DNA from: Drosophila persimilis
Taxonomy: Eukaryota; Arthropoda; Insecta; Diptera; Drosophilidae
Direction of reading: 5' to 3'
DNA length: 64,000 nt
NCBI RefSeq assembly: GCF_003286085.1
Contig: NW_020825426.1
Span: 248,001-312,000 of the forward strand
Part shown: piece by piece, positions 40,915-53,800 of the stretch
Layout: each line of letters opens with the position of its first letter
Numbering within the stretch: the first letter of the stretch is position 1
Translations under genes and position numbers: made by a program
The notes under the pieces: generated by a model
Seen by the model: the letters and a program-made list of their open reading frames with translations, nothing else
What the model was told of the DNA's origin: nothing
Database searches by the model: none

Positions 40915-41467
40915 ATACGCAACTAACATAACGCAACGTAACCCAGCTCGCGCCTTGGCCTGATCCAGCAGGTTAGGGGAGCCAGAGTTACGTTGCGCTA
41001 TGGGGACTTTATTGTACTTATACTATTTTAGCATATTATGTACAAATTATTGGGGCTGCAGCTTAATATAAATTTGCGTAAATAGCCGTCTACGAGCTGC
41101 TGTTAGCAGCCGTAGACAACAAATACGATGCTTTAGACAGCACGAAATCTCCTCTGCCGGCAGTGCTGCCGGCGCGGTCTTCATTGAGGAAAAATCTCTC
41201 CACCTTGGCAACAGTCCGTTAGCCAGAGGGGGGGGAGAGGGAGTGGGTAGAGCTAAAGCATAAAATACTCTTGACTTTAAATTAAGTTTAAGTTTACATT
41301 ATCGACTAAGGGGAAACATTTTGGCAGAAAAGGGAGATTATATAAGTATGTTTTCTATTCTAATTCTTGTCTTCATATTTGCTTTGTCTTGTTTTCGTTT
41401 CTCTTCTGCCCACTGGTCCGGGGCAGCCAGAGCTATTGCATGTCAATTGTAGCAATCAGTACTGGTA
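40915..41467 (-). other. D5 3' UTR
   Basis: Same as D1: terminal hairpin 40928-41001, inverted repeats near 41088-41117 and 41156-41173, shared-loop hairpin 41405-41425. Confidence 0.75.
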
Positions 41468-43547
41468 CTATATGTTACTGGCAGAGGAATTCGCCTGGAT
41501 GCTAGCATACAGGCAATCCGTCAGCCTAGTCATCTGCGCGATTAGTACGTCCATCTTTCCTTCCAGTTTCTGGGCGGATTCAGCAGCGGCGGCCGCATGC
41601 TGGATCCGCTCCTGTGTCAGCAGTGCGATTAGGTAGTCCAGCTTCTGGCTGAGTTCATCGCTAGGACAGGAGTTCTGGTTGTTCACCGTGGGCTGGAATC
41701 CAGCTGCGGTAGCTGTGGGTAGAGTTGACTGCCATACTTGGCTCCCTGGGAGGGGCTGGGGATGACTCGCTGGCTGCCTTGTGCGGAGTGCATCGGCATA
41801 GCTGCTCCTCTGAGCTGGAGGAGCAGGAGCTCTCGCGCCTGAGCGCGCTCGCCGGCGGCTTGGCTGCTGCAGTGCTGGAAAGCCCTGCTGGTTCATGACA
41901 GGTGGCTGGCGGGGACGCTGCAAGCCCTGAGTGGCGGGTAAGGTGGGCATCGAAAGTTTTCTTAGCATGTTGTTGGTCTGCTCTAACCCATTTCTCCTTT
42001 TATTGCAGTACTCTTTGAATTTGTTACAACCACGGTAGCTGGCAACATGGGGACCACTGCAATTTGCACATTTCGGCACCTCATCTCGCTTCTTGGGACA
42101 GTCCTTGGGGTCATGCTTCTCTCCACACTTCAGGCATATGACTGCTCGGTTGCAGTAGTTCTTGGAGTGCCCAAACATTTGGCATTTGTGGCACTGAGGA
42201 ACGCCTGGCGCGCGTATGGGCTTCTCGACCTTGATCCGCTGGCTGCAAATTGCCTTTAGCTCATAAATGCTGCTGTTGTTCTCCTGGGGCTCAAGCTCGA
42301 CCTCGAATAGGTCCAACGGCTCCTTCGTGAAACGTTTCGGTATGTTGGCAATGTGCCTCACCTTGTATCCAAGTCTTCCGAGCTGTTCGCGCACCCAGTC
42401 TGTGGGTGTGGAGCGATGCAGGTGACGTATGACGATGCGCAAACCCCTCTCGCTTCGCAGGCGGAATGTATGGAAATCCACACCTTCCCCCTCAGATAGG
42501 ATCCGAATTAGGGTCCTATAGCCGTCTATTGTATGGCACATGATTTTAAGAGAGCCATTGTTGGCCGTCTTGGTGTCGTATGTGCCTGCGCCAATGGCAT
42601 TGTCTATGCCTTGGAGCAGGGGAACGATTTCAGTGACATTTGGAATGTATATAGGGGCTGGCCGCACAGTTCTGGCGTCAGCAGTAGCAGTGGCAGCATC
42701 GTTGGGTGCGTGCGCGGCAGTAGGGGCAGGCGGGGGGGGTGGAGTGAGGAGTAGAGGGCCTGTTTGTGGGAACAGGTTCCTCGGCTTCCGTCTCTCCCTC
42801 GCTGCAGTCAGTGTCCACATCCATCTCGTCGTTTATTAAGTCGTCAGCATCCGACAGTACATTGTAGTAGTTTGCAGTGTACATCTGGTTAGGGTCAGGC
42901 GTTTCATTGGAGGATACTGTCCGTTTGGTCTTCTTTGCCAACGCCTTTGTAATCGGCGGGCGTAAGGTGGTCGTTCGCTTCTTGTTCCGAGCCTCGTACT
43001 CTGCCATCCGCTTGGCAGTTGCTATCCTTTCCAATGCCAGTTTCTCCCGCTGCACCTTGAGGATCTCGTGCAGTGTCGGCTGACTCGGCACAGGCGCTGC
43101 AAGGGCACCAGTGGAAACTGGAGGGCGTTGAACGGCGTGGGCGGCTACACGAGCAGCGCTATCCGTAGTGGGAGCTGTTGCTGCTGGAGGGCGTTTAGCT
43201 GCGGCGGCAGCTACGCGAGTAGGGGCGGCGGCTTTGGCAGCAGCAGGAATGGCAGCACGGGCAGCTGCAGCAGAGGCTCTGGTTACCATGGTAGCGAGGG
43301 GGGATAGCGATGGCTTGGTTGACAGTGCAGAGGACGGGGCCTGCATCATCTTGGCTGCAGCGGCAGCTGAAGTTGATGGCATGTCACTTGTCAGATCCGC
43401 CAAAGAGGTCGAACGACAGGAGAGGGGGCGTAGATCAGACTGCATTAGTTGCGGGGGGGAGTGCAGATCGTCATCGGTGTCAGAACACTGAGCACATGAG
43501 GCCAAATTGGTCTTCTTTTTTGATTTTGGGCACGGTTTACGCACCAT
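41468..43547 (-). pseudogene. gag: Gag of D5, frameshifted at a G run
   Basis: ATG at 43547. The frame is alpha-type and intact down to the run at 42732-42739, which has eight G against seven in D1. Beyond it the N-terminal frame stops at 42678. The core, zinc knuckles and coiled coil continue in the other frame to 41468. No other lesion was seen. Slippage during reverse transcription or sequencing, or true frameshift use, could explain it. Confidence 0.85.
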
Positions 43548-43768
43548 TGTTTATAGTTTGTTGCTTTATTGACGCACTTATACACAAGCGTGAGAATGTT
43601 GGAGGGGGGGGGGACAGCAGCGGCTGCAGCCTTCCCCACGTTTTTTCAGTTTCGGCACTTTGGTTATGTTGTACATGTATGAGTGAGAAAACTTATGCAC
43701 GGCACAACACTCGCGCTGCCCGGAATGTGTTTGCAAAACTATTGCACAATGTATATTAATACATTTTT

Positions 43769-44378
43769 GATGTGTCGTATGCACGGCGGCAATACGCAAT
43801 TAACATAACGCAACGTAACCCAGCTCACGCCTTGGCCTGATCCAGCAGGTTAGGGGAGCCAGAGTTACGTTGCACTATGGGGACTTTATTGTACCTATAC
43901 TATAGAGCATTTTTAGTACAAATTGTTGGGGCTGTAACTTATAAATATATGTAAATAGCTGTCTACGAGCTGCTATTAGCAGCCGTAGGCAGCAAATACC
44001 ATGCTTTGAACAGCACGAAATCTCCTCTGCCGGCAATGCTGCCGGCGCAATCATCTTGTGAGAAAATCTCTCCGCTTTGGTAAACAGTCCGTTTGCCAGA
44101 GGGGGGAGGGGGAGTGGGTAGAGCTAAAGCATAATACTCTTGACTTATCTTAGATTTAAGTGTAGATTATCAAATAAGGGGAAACATTTTGATTGCCTTG
44201 CATTGGCAGAAAGGGAGATTATATATATGTACATGTTATTTATTCTAATTGTTGTCTTCTTATTCCTTTTTTTTTGTGTTGTTTTTGTTTCTCCTCTGCC
44301 CACTGGTCCGGGGCAGCCAGAGCTTCTGCTTGTTTGCTTCTCTCTGTGTGCGCTTTCGTTGGCCTAGCTGTACCAGCA
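43769..44378 (-). other. D6 3' UTR
   Basis: Same as D3: terminal hairpin 43805-43878, shared-loop hairpin 44296-44316. Confidence 0.75.
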
Positions 44379-46439
44379 CTATGCATTCCCGGCATGGGAA
44401 CTCGCCTGAATGCCAGCGTATAGACAATCTGTCAGCTTGGTCATTTGTGTGATTAGTAGATCCATTTTCTCTTCCAGCTTCTGGGTGGCTTCAGCAGCGG
44501 CGGCCGCATGCTGAATCCGCTCCTGTGTCAGCAGTGTGATTAGGTAGTCCAGTTTCTGGCTGAGTTCATCTCTTGGACGGGCGTTTTCGTTGCTCACCGT
44601 GGGCTGGAATCCAGCTGCGGTCGCTGAGGGTGGGGTTGACTGCCATACTTGCCTCTCTTGAAGGGGCTGGGGATGACTCGCTGGCTGCCTTGTGCGGAGT
44701 GCATCGGCATAGGTGCTCATCTGAGCTGGAGGAGCAGGAGCTCTTGCGCCTGAGCGCGATCGCCGGCGGCGCGGCTGCTGCAGTGCTGGGAAGCCCTGCT
44801 GGTTCGTGACGGGTGGCTGGCGGGGACCCCGCAAACCCTGAGTGGCGGGTAAGGTGGGCATAGAAAGTTTCCTCAGCATGTTGTTGGTCTGTTCTAACCC
44901 ATTTCTCCTTCTGTTGCAGTACTCCTTGTACTTGATGCAGCCGCGGTAGCTGGCAACATGGGGACCGTTGCAGTTTGCACACTTCGGCACGTCCTCCCGC
45001 TTCTTGGGGCAGTCCTTGGGGTCATGTTTCTCTCCACACTTCAGGCATATGACTGCCCGGTTGCAGTAGTTTTTGGAGTGCCCAAACATCTGGCATTTGT
45101 GGCACTGGGGAACGCCTGGCGCGCGTATGGGCTTCTCGACCTTGATCCGTTGGCTGCAGATTGCCGTTAGCTCGTAGATGCTGTTGTTGGTCTCCTGAGG
45201 CTCTAGCTCAACCTCGAATAGGTCCAACGGCTCCTTCGTGAATCGCTTCGGAATATTGGCAATATGCCTCACCTTGTAGCCAAGTCTGTCGAGCTGTTCG
45301 CGCACCCAGTCTGTGGGTGTGGAGCGATGCAGGTGACGTATTACAATACGCATTCCCCTTTCGCTACGCAGGCGAAACGTGTGGTATTCCACACCTTCCC
45401 CCTCGGATAGGAGCCGGATTAGGGCCCTGTAGCCATCCATTGTGTGGCACATGACCTTTAGGGATCCGTTGTGGGCAGTCTTGGTGTCATATGTGCCTGC
45501 GCCAATGGCATTGTCAATGCATTGGAGCAGGGGAACGATCTCAGGGACGTTGGGGATGAATATGGGGGCTGGCCGCACAGTTCTGGCGTCAGCAGTAGCA
45601 GCAGCATCGGGTGCGTGTGCAGTGGTAGGGGCAGGCGGGGGGGTGGTGTGAGGAGTGGAGGGCCTGCTTGTGGGAACAGGTTCCTCGGCTACCGTCTCTC
45701 CCTCGCTGCAGTCAGCGTCCACATCCATGTCGTCATTGGCTACGTCGTCAGCATCCGAGAGTATTTCGAAATAATTCGTTATACTCCTCTGGCTAGAGTC
45801 GGGCTTCTCCTTGGGGATTGCTGTCCGCTTGTTCTTCTTGGCCGACGCCTTTATGATCGGCGAGCCCAAGGTGGTCGTCCGCTTTTTGTTTCGGGCCTCA
45901 AACTCTGCCATCAGCTTAGCAGTTGCTTTTCTCTCCATTTCCAGTTTCTTCCGCTGCTCCTTGAGGATCTCGTGCAGGGTCGGCTGGCTCTGCACAGGTG
46001 CTGCAAGGGCACCAGCAGAAACTGGGGGTCGTTGAGCGGCGTGGGCGGCTACACGAGCAGCGCTATCGGTAGTGGGAGCTGTTGCAGCTGGAGGGCGTTT
46101 AGCTACGGCGGCAGCTACGCGAGTAGGGGCGGCGGCTTTGGCAGCAGCAGGAATGGCAGCACGGGCAGCTGCAGCAGAGGCTCTGGTTACCATGGTAGCG
46201 AGGGGGGATAGCAATGGCTTGGTTGACAGTGCAGGGGACGGGGCCTGCATCATCTTGGCTGCAGCGGCAGCTGATGTTGATGGCATGTCGCTCGTCAGAT
46301 CCGCCAATGAGCTCGAGCGACAGGAGAGGGGGCGCATTAGCTGCGGGGAGGAATGGAGGTCGTCTTCGCTGTCCGAACAGGGAGCATGTGAGGCCGCAGT
46401 GGGCTTCTTCTTCGACTTGGGACACGGTTTGCGCACCAT
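44379..46439 (-). CDS. gag: Gag of D6, complete
   Basis: 686 aa, gamma type, intact because its G run (45637-45643) has seven G. It is six residues shorter than alpha and beta types through small N-terminal deletions (QLMRPLSC). The core has PIFIPNVPEIVPLL, followed by three CCHC knuckles and a coiled coil with EEKMDLLITQMTKL. ATG at 46439. Confidence 0.92.
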   Translation of the reverse strand: MVRKPCPKSKKKPTAASHAPCSDSEDDLHSSPQLMRPLSCRSSSLADLTSDMPSTSAAAAAKMMQAPSPALSTKPLLSPLATMVTRASAAAARAAIPAAAKAAAPTRVAAAVAKRPPAATAPTTDSAARVAAHAAQRPPVSAGALAAPVQSQPTLHEILKEQRKKLEMERKATAKLMAEFEARNKKRTTTLGSPIIKASAKKNKRTAIPKEKPDSSQRSITNYFEILSDADDVANDDMDVDADCSEGETVAEEPVPTSRPSTPHTTPPPAPTTAHAPDAAATADARTVRPAPIFIPNVPEIVPLLQCIDNAIGAGTYDTKTAHNGSLKVMCHTMDGYRALIRLLSEGEGVEYHTFRLRSERGMRIVIRHLHRSTPTDWVREQLDRLGYKVRHIANIPKRFTKEPLDLFEVELEPQETNNSIYELTAICSQRIKVEKPIRAPGVPQCHKCQMFGHSKNYCNRAVICLKCGEKHDPKDCPKKREDVPKCANCNGPHVASYRGCIKYKEYCNRRRNGLEQTNNMLRKLSMPTLPATQGLRGPRQPPVTNQQGFPALQQPRRRRSRSGARAPAPPAQMSTYADALRTRQPASHPQPLQERQVWQSTPPSATAAGFQPTVSNENARPRDELSQKLDYLITLLTQERIQHAAAAAEATQKLEEKMDLLITQMTKLTDCLYAGIQASSHAGNA

Positions 46440-46667
46440 TGTTTATGTTTTGTGGCTTTATTAGCACGAATTAACACACGTGTGAGAATGTTGGGGGGGG
46501 GGGGGACAGCAGCGGCTGCAGCCTACCCCACGTTTTTTCACTGTCGGCACTAGGGTTATGTTCGGGTATTGAACAATTTCTACACGGCACAACACTTCGC
46601 GCTGCCCGGAATGTATTTGCAGAATATTGCACAATGTATATTTATACATGTGCAATAAATTCTGGGG

Positions 46668-47393
46668 TTTTGATGTGTCGTATGCAGCGGAGGCGATACG
46701 TAACTAACATAACGTAACGTAACCCGGCTCGAGCCTTGGCCTGCTCCAGCAGGTTAGGGGAGCCAGGGCTACGTTACGCTATGTGGACTTTATTGTACAG
46801 ATACTTTCAAACTAGCATTTAAGGTACAATCTATTGGGGCTGTTAATATATATAAATGTATGTATACAGCTGTCTACAGGCTGCTGTTTAGCAGCCGTAG
46901 GCAGCGAATACAGTGCTTTTTACAGCAAGAAATCTCATTGCCAGCAGTTCTGCCGGCGCAATCATCTTTTTGTATAATTCTCTCCGCCTTGGCAAACAGT
47001 CCGTTTGCCAAAGGGGGGAGGGGGAGTGGGTAGAGTTAAAGCATAATACTCTCGACTTAGTTTAGATTTTAAATGTAGACTATAATTAAGGGGGAACATA
47101 TTGGTTGCCTTACATTGGCAGGGAGGGCGATTATGTATACATATATGTTATTTATTCTAATTATTGTCTTCTATTTATTTTTTTTTGTCTTCTTTTGTTT
47201 CTCCTCTGCCCACTGGTCCGGGGCAGCCAGAGCTATTGTTTATTTTGTTTCTTCCTTCGTTTCTTCTTTCGTTTCTGTTCCGCCCTCTGGTCCGGGGCGG
47301 CCAGCATTGGGTTGAGTGTCTGTGTGGATGTGTGTGTATGTGGTTTTTTTTTTGATGTGAAAACTTGGTCAGTTCACTTAGTGTGACCTGACG
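46668..47393 (-). mobile_element. Element D7, 3' UTR stub of a divergent D copy
   Basis: Only 3' UTR remains and gag is gone. The left junction has just T4. The terminal hairpin (46709-46782) differs from D1 at paired positions on both arms. Two shared-loop hairpins are present where other D copies have one: 47214-47234 (CTGCCC/GGGCAG) and 47280-47300 (CCGCCC/GGGCGG). After about 47310 the sequence is not D-like: a TG-rich stretch, T10 (47344-47353), then 40 nt beginning GATGTG that may be a tiny tip of another D tail. B2 follows with no T run. Confidence 0.75.
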
Positions 47394-50300
47394 CAATCTT
47401 TATTAATATTCTTATTACTATCTAGCAACATATAACATTATATCTGACAACATTACAAGTTTTGGCAACATAATTACATAAATATCGATAACATTGTGGT
47501 ATTTCTTACAATTAATTAAAAATTTTTTTTTTCTTGCTTTATTTTAATTTTATTTTAAAATTAAGGTCAGGTTAGCCCGCTCGGCCGAGTGGCTGCTGGT
47601 CCGGCCACCGAGGATGCGTTGCCTGTGGATTGGCTCAATCGACCGAGTGGCTGCTGGTCCGGCCACCCGGGATGCGTATGGGTCTGGAGGATGTAAGTTT
47701 CGTGAAAGCGATGATGCATTTGCTTGCTATCTGTAAAAGATATAAAAACTTTTTGTTTTCTGTTTTATTTTCAGGTTTTGACTTTTGATGTGCGGAGAAT
47801 TTGGTAAGTAGTTTGAGTTGTATTTTGGCTGAATTTAATTTAATTTTATTTGCAGGTTTATATTTTGTGGGTTTGGTGGTAAATTGTCGGCATTCAAGTT
47901 AAGTAATTTTTGTTTTTATATTTGTTGGCTTTTATTGAATATAATTATTTTATTTTCAAGTTGATTCCCTGGATGTTGTGTTGGGATGTCTTCTGGTTGC
48001 TTGCTTAGTTGCTGACGTTTTAAATTTTGTTTTATTTTCAGGTTTGCTGCAGATTGGGTAAGTGTTTTGAATTGTATTTTGGCTGAATTTAATTTTATTT
48101 TATTTGCAGGTTTTTATTTTATAGGTTTGGTGGTAAATTGTCGGCATTCAAGTTAAGTAATTTTTGTTTTTATATTTATTGGCTTTTATTGAATATAATT
48201 ATTTTATTTTCAAGTTGATTCCCTGGATGTTGCGTTGGGATGTCTTCTGGCTGCTTGCTTAGTTGCTGACATATGTACATTTGTTATGTACATACAGTTA
48301 ATTTCGTACACCATATGTGTTTTGTTTATTTAATTGGCAGGTTTTGTCTTCAGCTTTGTAATAATTTGTATGTACCTTTGTGTAGTTTATGTTGTTATAT
48401 CTGTTGTCTTTTTTTTTTTTTTTTTTGAGGACTTTATTTGTTTTATTTTCAGGTTTGCGGCAGATTTGGTAAGTGTTTTGAATTGTATTTTGACTGATTT
48501 TAAATTTTATTTTATTTGCAGGTTTATATTTTATAGGTTTGGTGGTAGATTGACGGCATTCAAGTTAAGTAATTTTTGTTTTTATATTTGTTGGCTTTTA
48601 TTGAATATAATTATTTTATTTTCAAGTTGATTCCCTGGAATGTTGTGTTGGGATGTCTTCTGGTTGCTTGCTTGGTTGCTGACGTTTTAAATTTTGTTTT
48701 ATTTTCAAGTTTGCTGCAGATTTGGTAAGTGTTTTGAATTGTATTTTGGCTGAATTTAATTTTATTTTATTTGCAGGTTTATATTTTATAGGTTTGGTGG
48801 TAGATTGACGGCATTCAAGTTAAGTAATTTTTGTTTTTATATTTGTTGGCTTTTATTGAATATAATTATTTTATTTTCAAGTTGATTCCCTGGATGTTAT
48901 GTTGGGATATCTTCTGGTTGCTTGCTTGGTTGCTGACGTTTTAAATTTTGTTTTATTTTCAGGTTTGCTGCAGATTGGGTAAGTGTTTTGAATTGTATTT
49001 TGGCTGAATTTAATTTTATTTTATTTGCAGGTTTTTATTTTATAGGTTTGGTGGTAAATTGTCGGCATTCAAGTTAAGTAATTTTTGTTTTTATATTTAT
49101 TGGCTTTTATTGAATATAATTATTTTATTTTCAAGTTGATTCCCTGGATGTTGCGTTGGGATGTCTTCTGGCTGCTTGCTTAGTTGCTGACATATGTACA
49201 TTTGTTATGTACATACAGTTAATTTCGTACACCATATGTGTTTTGTTTATTTAATTGGCAGGTTTTGTCTTCAGCTTTGTAATAATTTGTATGTACCTTT
49301 GTGTAGTTTATGTTGTTATATCTGTTGTCTTTTTTTTTTTTGAGGACTTTATTTGTTTTATTTTCAGGTTTGCGGCAGATTTGGTAAGTGTTTTGAATTG
49401 TATTTTGGCTGAATTTAATTTTATTTTATTTGCAGGTTTTTATTTTATAGGTTTGGTGGTAAATTGTCGGCATTCAAGTTAAGTAATTTTTGTTTTTATA
49501 TTTATTGGCTTTTATTGAATATAATTATTTTATTTTCAAGTTGATTCCCTGGATGTTGTGTTGGGATGTCTTCTGGTTGCTTTCTTAGTTGCTGACATTT
49601 TAAATTTTGTTTTGTTATCAGGTTTGCTGCAGATTTGGTAAGCGTTTTGAGTTGTATTTTGGATAAATTTAATTTTATTTTATTTGCAGGTTTTTATTTT
49701 GTAGGTTTGGTGGTAAATTGTCGGCATTCCAGTTAAGTATTTTTTTGTTTTTATATTTGTTGGCTTTTAATGAATATAATTATTTTATTTTCAAGTTAAT
49801 TCACTGGGTGTTGCGTTGGGATGACTTCTGGCTGCTTACTTAGTTGCTGACATACATATGTAAATTTATTATGTACATACAGCTAATTTCGTACACCAAT
49901 ATGTGTTTTATTTATTTAATTGGCAGGTTTTGTCTTCAGCTTTGTAATAATTTGTATGTAATTTTGTGTAGTTTATGTTGTTATATTTGTTGGCTCTTTT
50001 TTTTTTTTTAGGACTTTGGTTGTTTTAGTTTCAGGTTTGCGGCAGATTTGGTAAGTGTTTTAAATTGTATTTTGGCTGAATTTAATTTTATTTTATTTAC
50101 AGGTTTGGTAATAGAGTGTCATCAATCAAGTTAGGTAATTTATGTTGTTATATTTGTTGACTTTTAATGAGTATAGTGTTTTATTTTCAGGTTTAAAGAA
50201 AATTGGTGTGAAAAAGAAAAAGTGATTTCAATTGTTTTTACGCCAATTGTAATTTTATTTTATCTGCAGTTTTATTTTTTGCTGGTTTGGTGGTAAGGTG

Positions 50301-50844
50301 TCAGCAATCAAGGTAAGTAGTTTATTGTTATATTTGTTGGCTTTTGATGACTGATGTTTGTTTTATTTTCGCTGGCTGTTGCGCTTGATGTCTGCACCTT
50401 GTTTGCGTATTTACTGACATTGTTTGTTATGTAAATAGTTATTTTGTACGTATGTATGTATGTATGTATGTATGATAGATTTGGTGGGTAGTTTATTGGC
50501 TTTTAATGATTTTTTTTTTTTTTAATGATTTTAACTTTATTTATTTACATTTCAGGTGGTAAGGTGTCAGTAATCAAGGACCAGCTTAGAATTTGTGGAG
50601 CAAAGTTGAGTGATTCCATGTATGACGTGAGGGGCCTTCGCCACATTTTGATGCAGCTTTATTCCAATGTAAATGGTTTTTGAAGCGTGTCTCTTCGAAG
50701 GGCTGTTGCTCCTGATGTCTACAAATTGTTTGAGTATTTATTTAAATTAATTTGTTATGTAAATAGTTATTTTATATTTTGTTTTGTTTTCAGGTTTTTC
50801 CAAAAAGTCGTGTTATCGTTTGCACAATGCCGATGGATCAACAA
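47394..50844 (-). other. B2 3' UTR with tandem antisense splice-like repeats
   Basis: 3.45 kb, AT-rich. AATAAA is at 47399-47404, five bases from the 3' end. Shared-loop hairpins are at 47589-47608 and 47647-47666. Repeat units start at about 48042, 48453, 48709, 48963, 49368, 49622 and 50035, with the same short/long alternation as B1. Donor GTAAGTG and acceptor TTTGCAG pairs recur on the + strand. A further stretch near 50330-50755, missing from B1, holds a TATG microsatellite (about 50450-50475) and another acceptor-like site. Confidence 0.78.
48042..50200. repeat. B2 compound tandem repeats
   Basis: Seven units spaced 411, 256, 254, 405, 254 and 413 bp. Individual units differ from B1 by swaps such as GCTGC/GCGGC and by T-run length, suggesting local gene conversion. 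Confidence 0.8.
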
Positions 50845-53800
50845 TTAGCCAGGCGGCTGTATGATGCCTTCTTCTTCGTCCCCTTTATGGTCTGGCACAA
50901 TGATCCTCTGGATTCCCAATGGTTGACCCCTTATTCTGTCCAGAATTACTTCTCTAGTGTATTTCCCTTGCGCGTACATTTTTCTGTAAACGTTGATCTG
51001 TAGCTCGCAGAATCTGTCCGGGGGTTTGTATGGTATTTTTTTGCGTTCAGCCTCTCTCTTGTCCATTTTATCCTTTTCTATTATTTCCTGTTCCTCGTTT
51101 TCTAGCCTCAACAGAGTAGGAAGTCCTTTCCTCAGGATGGGTACATACTTCTCTACTATTACTTTACGCTCAGCTTCGGAATAGTATCGAGTCGGATCCA
51201 GATCTGGATTTGGTTGTTCCTGAGGTTGTCCGTTACTACGCGGGAGGATGAACTTCCGGAGTTGATTGTCGTATCTATGGCGGCTAGGTTTCAGTCTATC
51301 AGGAATATAGGGGTTTATCAACAATCTGGCCACTTCTGAGTTGGGATGATCTTTGAGTGAGTCGGCGAAACGGCCACTAGCCTTTACATACACCTCTTCG
51401 ATCGTTTTGACATTATATATGCTTCTAATATTGTCATTTCTTGTGTATCTTGTGGCCCTAACTGACCTTCTCACTAATTTGTTTTGGAGTGTTTGAATCT
51501 TTTTTATTAGTGAGTCAGAAGCTAGAGCCCCCCAGACTGGAATAGCATAGTACCAAATTGGCATAATTAACTGTTTAAGAATGGTCACTTTGCAGTCCCT
51601 AGCAAGATGGCTTTTGTTTCCAATAATCCAGTCGAGTTTTATTGACGTAGATATTGTCTTGTTTATGATGGTTTTGACATGAGGGCTAAGGCTTAGTTTC
51701 CGATCAAGGACAACCCCCAGATACGTTTGTTTAAATTTGTTAGGAATTCTTTGACCATTTATTCTAGGCGTGCTTTCCTGCTGTGTTCTACTGAGACTAT
51801 TTAATGTGAAAAATACGTGGGCTGTTTTCTTTTCATTGATGCCCATTTCCCATTTTTTTGCCCAAACACTGAACTTATTTAGGTATTGTTCGTTCATTTT
51901 CGCCGCAACCGAGGGGAAGTCCGCTATGCTCATAATAATTGTGTCATCTGCATACGTAGCCAACATTCTGTTTTTTTCTCTCAGCACCGGTATCTCAGTG
52001 GGGTGATAGCTTCTCATGCAGTTTGGGAGAGGAATATCCGATGAGTATATGCTGTATAAAAGAGGACCCAAATTGCTGCCCTGAGGAACTCCGGCTCTTA
52101 TTTTTCCAGTTCTCGATGTTGTGCCATTGTTGGTAATCACTTCGAAAGTCCTATCATTTAAGTAGCTTTCCAGCAGCTTGAAGGCCTGTAGGGACACCAG
52201 TTTTGACAGCTTGTATAACAGTCCCGTATGCCATACTCTGTCGAACGCTTCTGATATGTCTATAAATACAGCTGAACAGTATTTCTTTTCTTCGTAGGCC
52301 CCCATAATGAACTGTGTAACTCTTGCTAACTGCTGTTCAGTGGCATGTTCTTTTCGAAACCCGAATTGGTGTGTGGGAAGGGCTCTAGAGAAGTCATCAA
52401 AATCGAAAAGTCGTTTGATGAAGAGTTTTTCGAAGGTTTTAGCCAGACCCGATAGGAGGCTTATTGGCCGATAGGATGCTACTGACTGAGCAGGCTTGTT
52501 TGGTTTAAGAATCAGAGCAATTGTGGCATGTTTCCAAGCTTGCGGGAAATGTCCTAGTCTCATAATTGAGTTAAAGATTAAAAGGATGTATAATAATGCT
52601 TTCTTTGGAAGTGCCTTAATTAACGCATTGTCAATTCTATCCTTACCCGGGGCTTTGTTCAATATTAGGTTTTTAATTTCGATTGTCAGTTCTGGGAGTG
52701 TAAATGGTCTGAGAGGACGTGTTTGTGCTGTGTTTGTTGCTGCATCCGTCAGCTTCTGTTTTTCCAAGTCTAGGTCATTTTGTGTCGATTCACGTTCTTT
52801 TTCTGAGCTTGTATGTCTGGGTTTGAAACGTTCTTCTAAGTGTGAGACAAAGACCTCGGCTTTTTCTTCATTGCTTTTAGTCCATACAGGTCGCTGACTA
52901 GCATTTCCCGTTTGGGTGCAAATGGGCCAGTTTGGTTGTGGTTGTCTCTTTATTGTATTGGTTATTCTCCAAAGTTTCTTCATTTTGTATCTGTCTTGTG
53001 TGTTTATTCCTTCGAATTGTTTATTAATGTTGTTTGTTTTTAATCTTTTTAGTTTTTTTTGAAGGCTATTCTGAGCGGCTTTATACAAAGTTTTGGCCTC
53101 TTCCGTGCGGAATAACTTGAGTCTAAGATTTAATTGATTTTTCAGTTGGAGAAGATCTCTAGTTTCTTCGTCTAGTTTGTAGCGTGCTTTGTCTGTCCTC
53201 CGTTGACTGTTCAAGCTCCCAGGTCTTTGTCCTTGATTAGAGTTTTGATTTTTAGTAGCTAGTTTTACGGCGTCTTGTATGTTCCTCATCAGTATATTAA
53301 CTGCATCTTCAATATCCAGGCCCGAGTGAATTTCCGTGTTTAAGTTAATGGTCCGTTCCAGGTGTTCCTTTAGTATATTGATGTTTGTCCTTTTTGTAAT
53401 TAGCCGTCTGCTTATGGTGCTTTGGGTGAACATATCTGCCCTATTTTTTTCCATTTCGATGGTTATTGGCAGGTGATCTGAGCATAGACTAGTACAGGAT
53501 TGGATTTTCAGCCTATGTCTTGTCAAGCCACCACAGACTGCAAAGTCAATGGCCGAGGGTCTTTTTCTGCTGTCGTATGGGTAGTGAGTGGCACCTCCTG
53601 TGGCCAAGATATTGTATCTGGCTCCAATGTTGACGGCTTCCATTAGGGCACGGCCCCTTTTGCAGGATCTGGCGTTCCCCCACCATGGGTGCTTTGCGTT
53701 CCAGTCCCCGCAGCAAAGGAAGCCAGAGGTACCCCCTATTATGTTGTCGAAATGCTGTAGTAGCGATCTAAAATTACTTTTTGACCAATTGAAGCTGGGT

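Larger units (their letters stand above)
40882..43763 (-). mobile_element. Element D5 (alpha type), Gag-only, gag frameshifted
   Basis: Tail T7-G-T25 (40882-40914), then the alpha-type 3' end. It matches D1 at an offset of about 11736. The 5' UTR runs a little further than in D1, ending at ...TATTAATACA at 43763. Confidence 0.88.
43764..46667 (-). mobile_element. Element D6 (gamma type), Gag-only
   Basis: Short T5 tail (43764-43768), then the gamma-type 3' end. The body matches D3 at an offset of about 8791. The 5' UTR is cut at about 46667 (TTCTGGGG), some 60 nt short of D3's. Confidence 0.9.
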
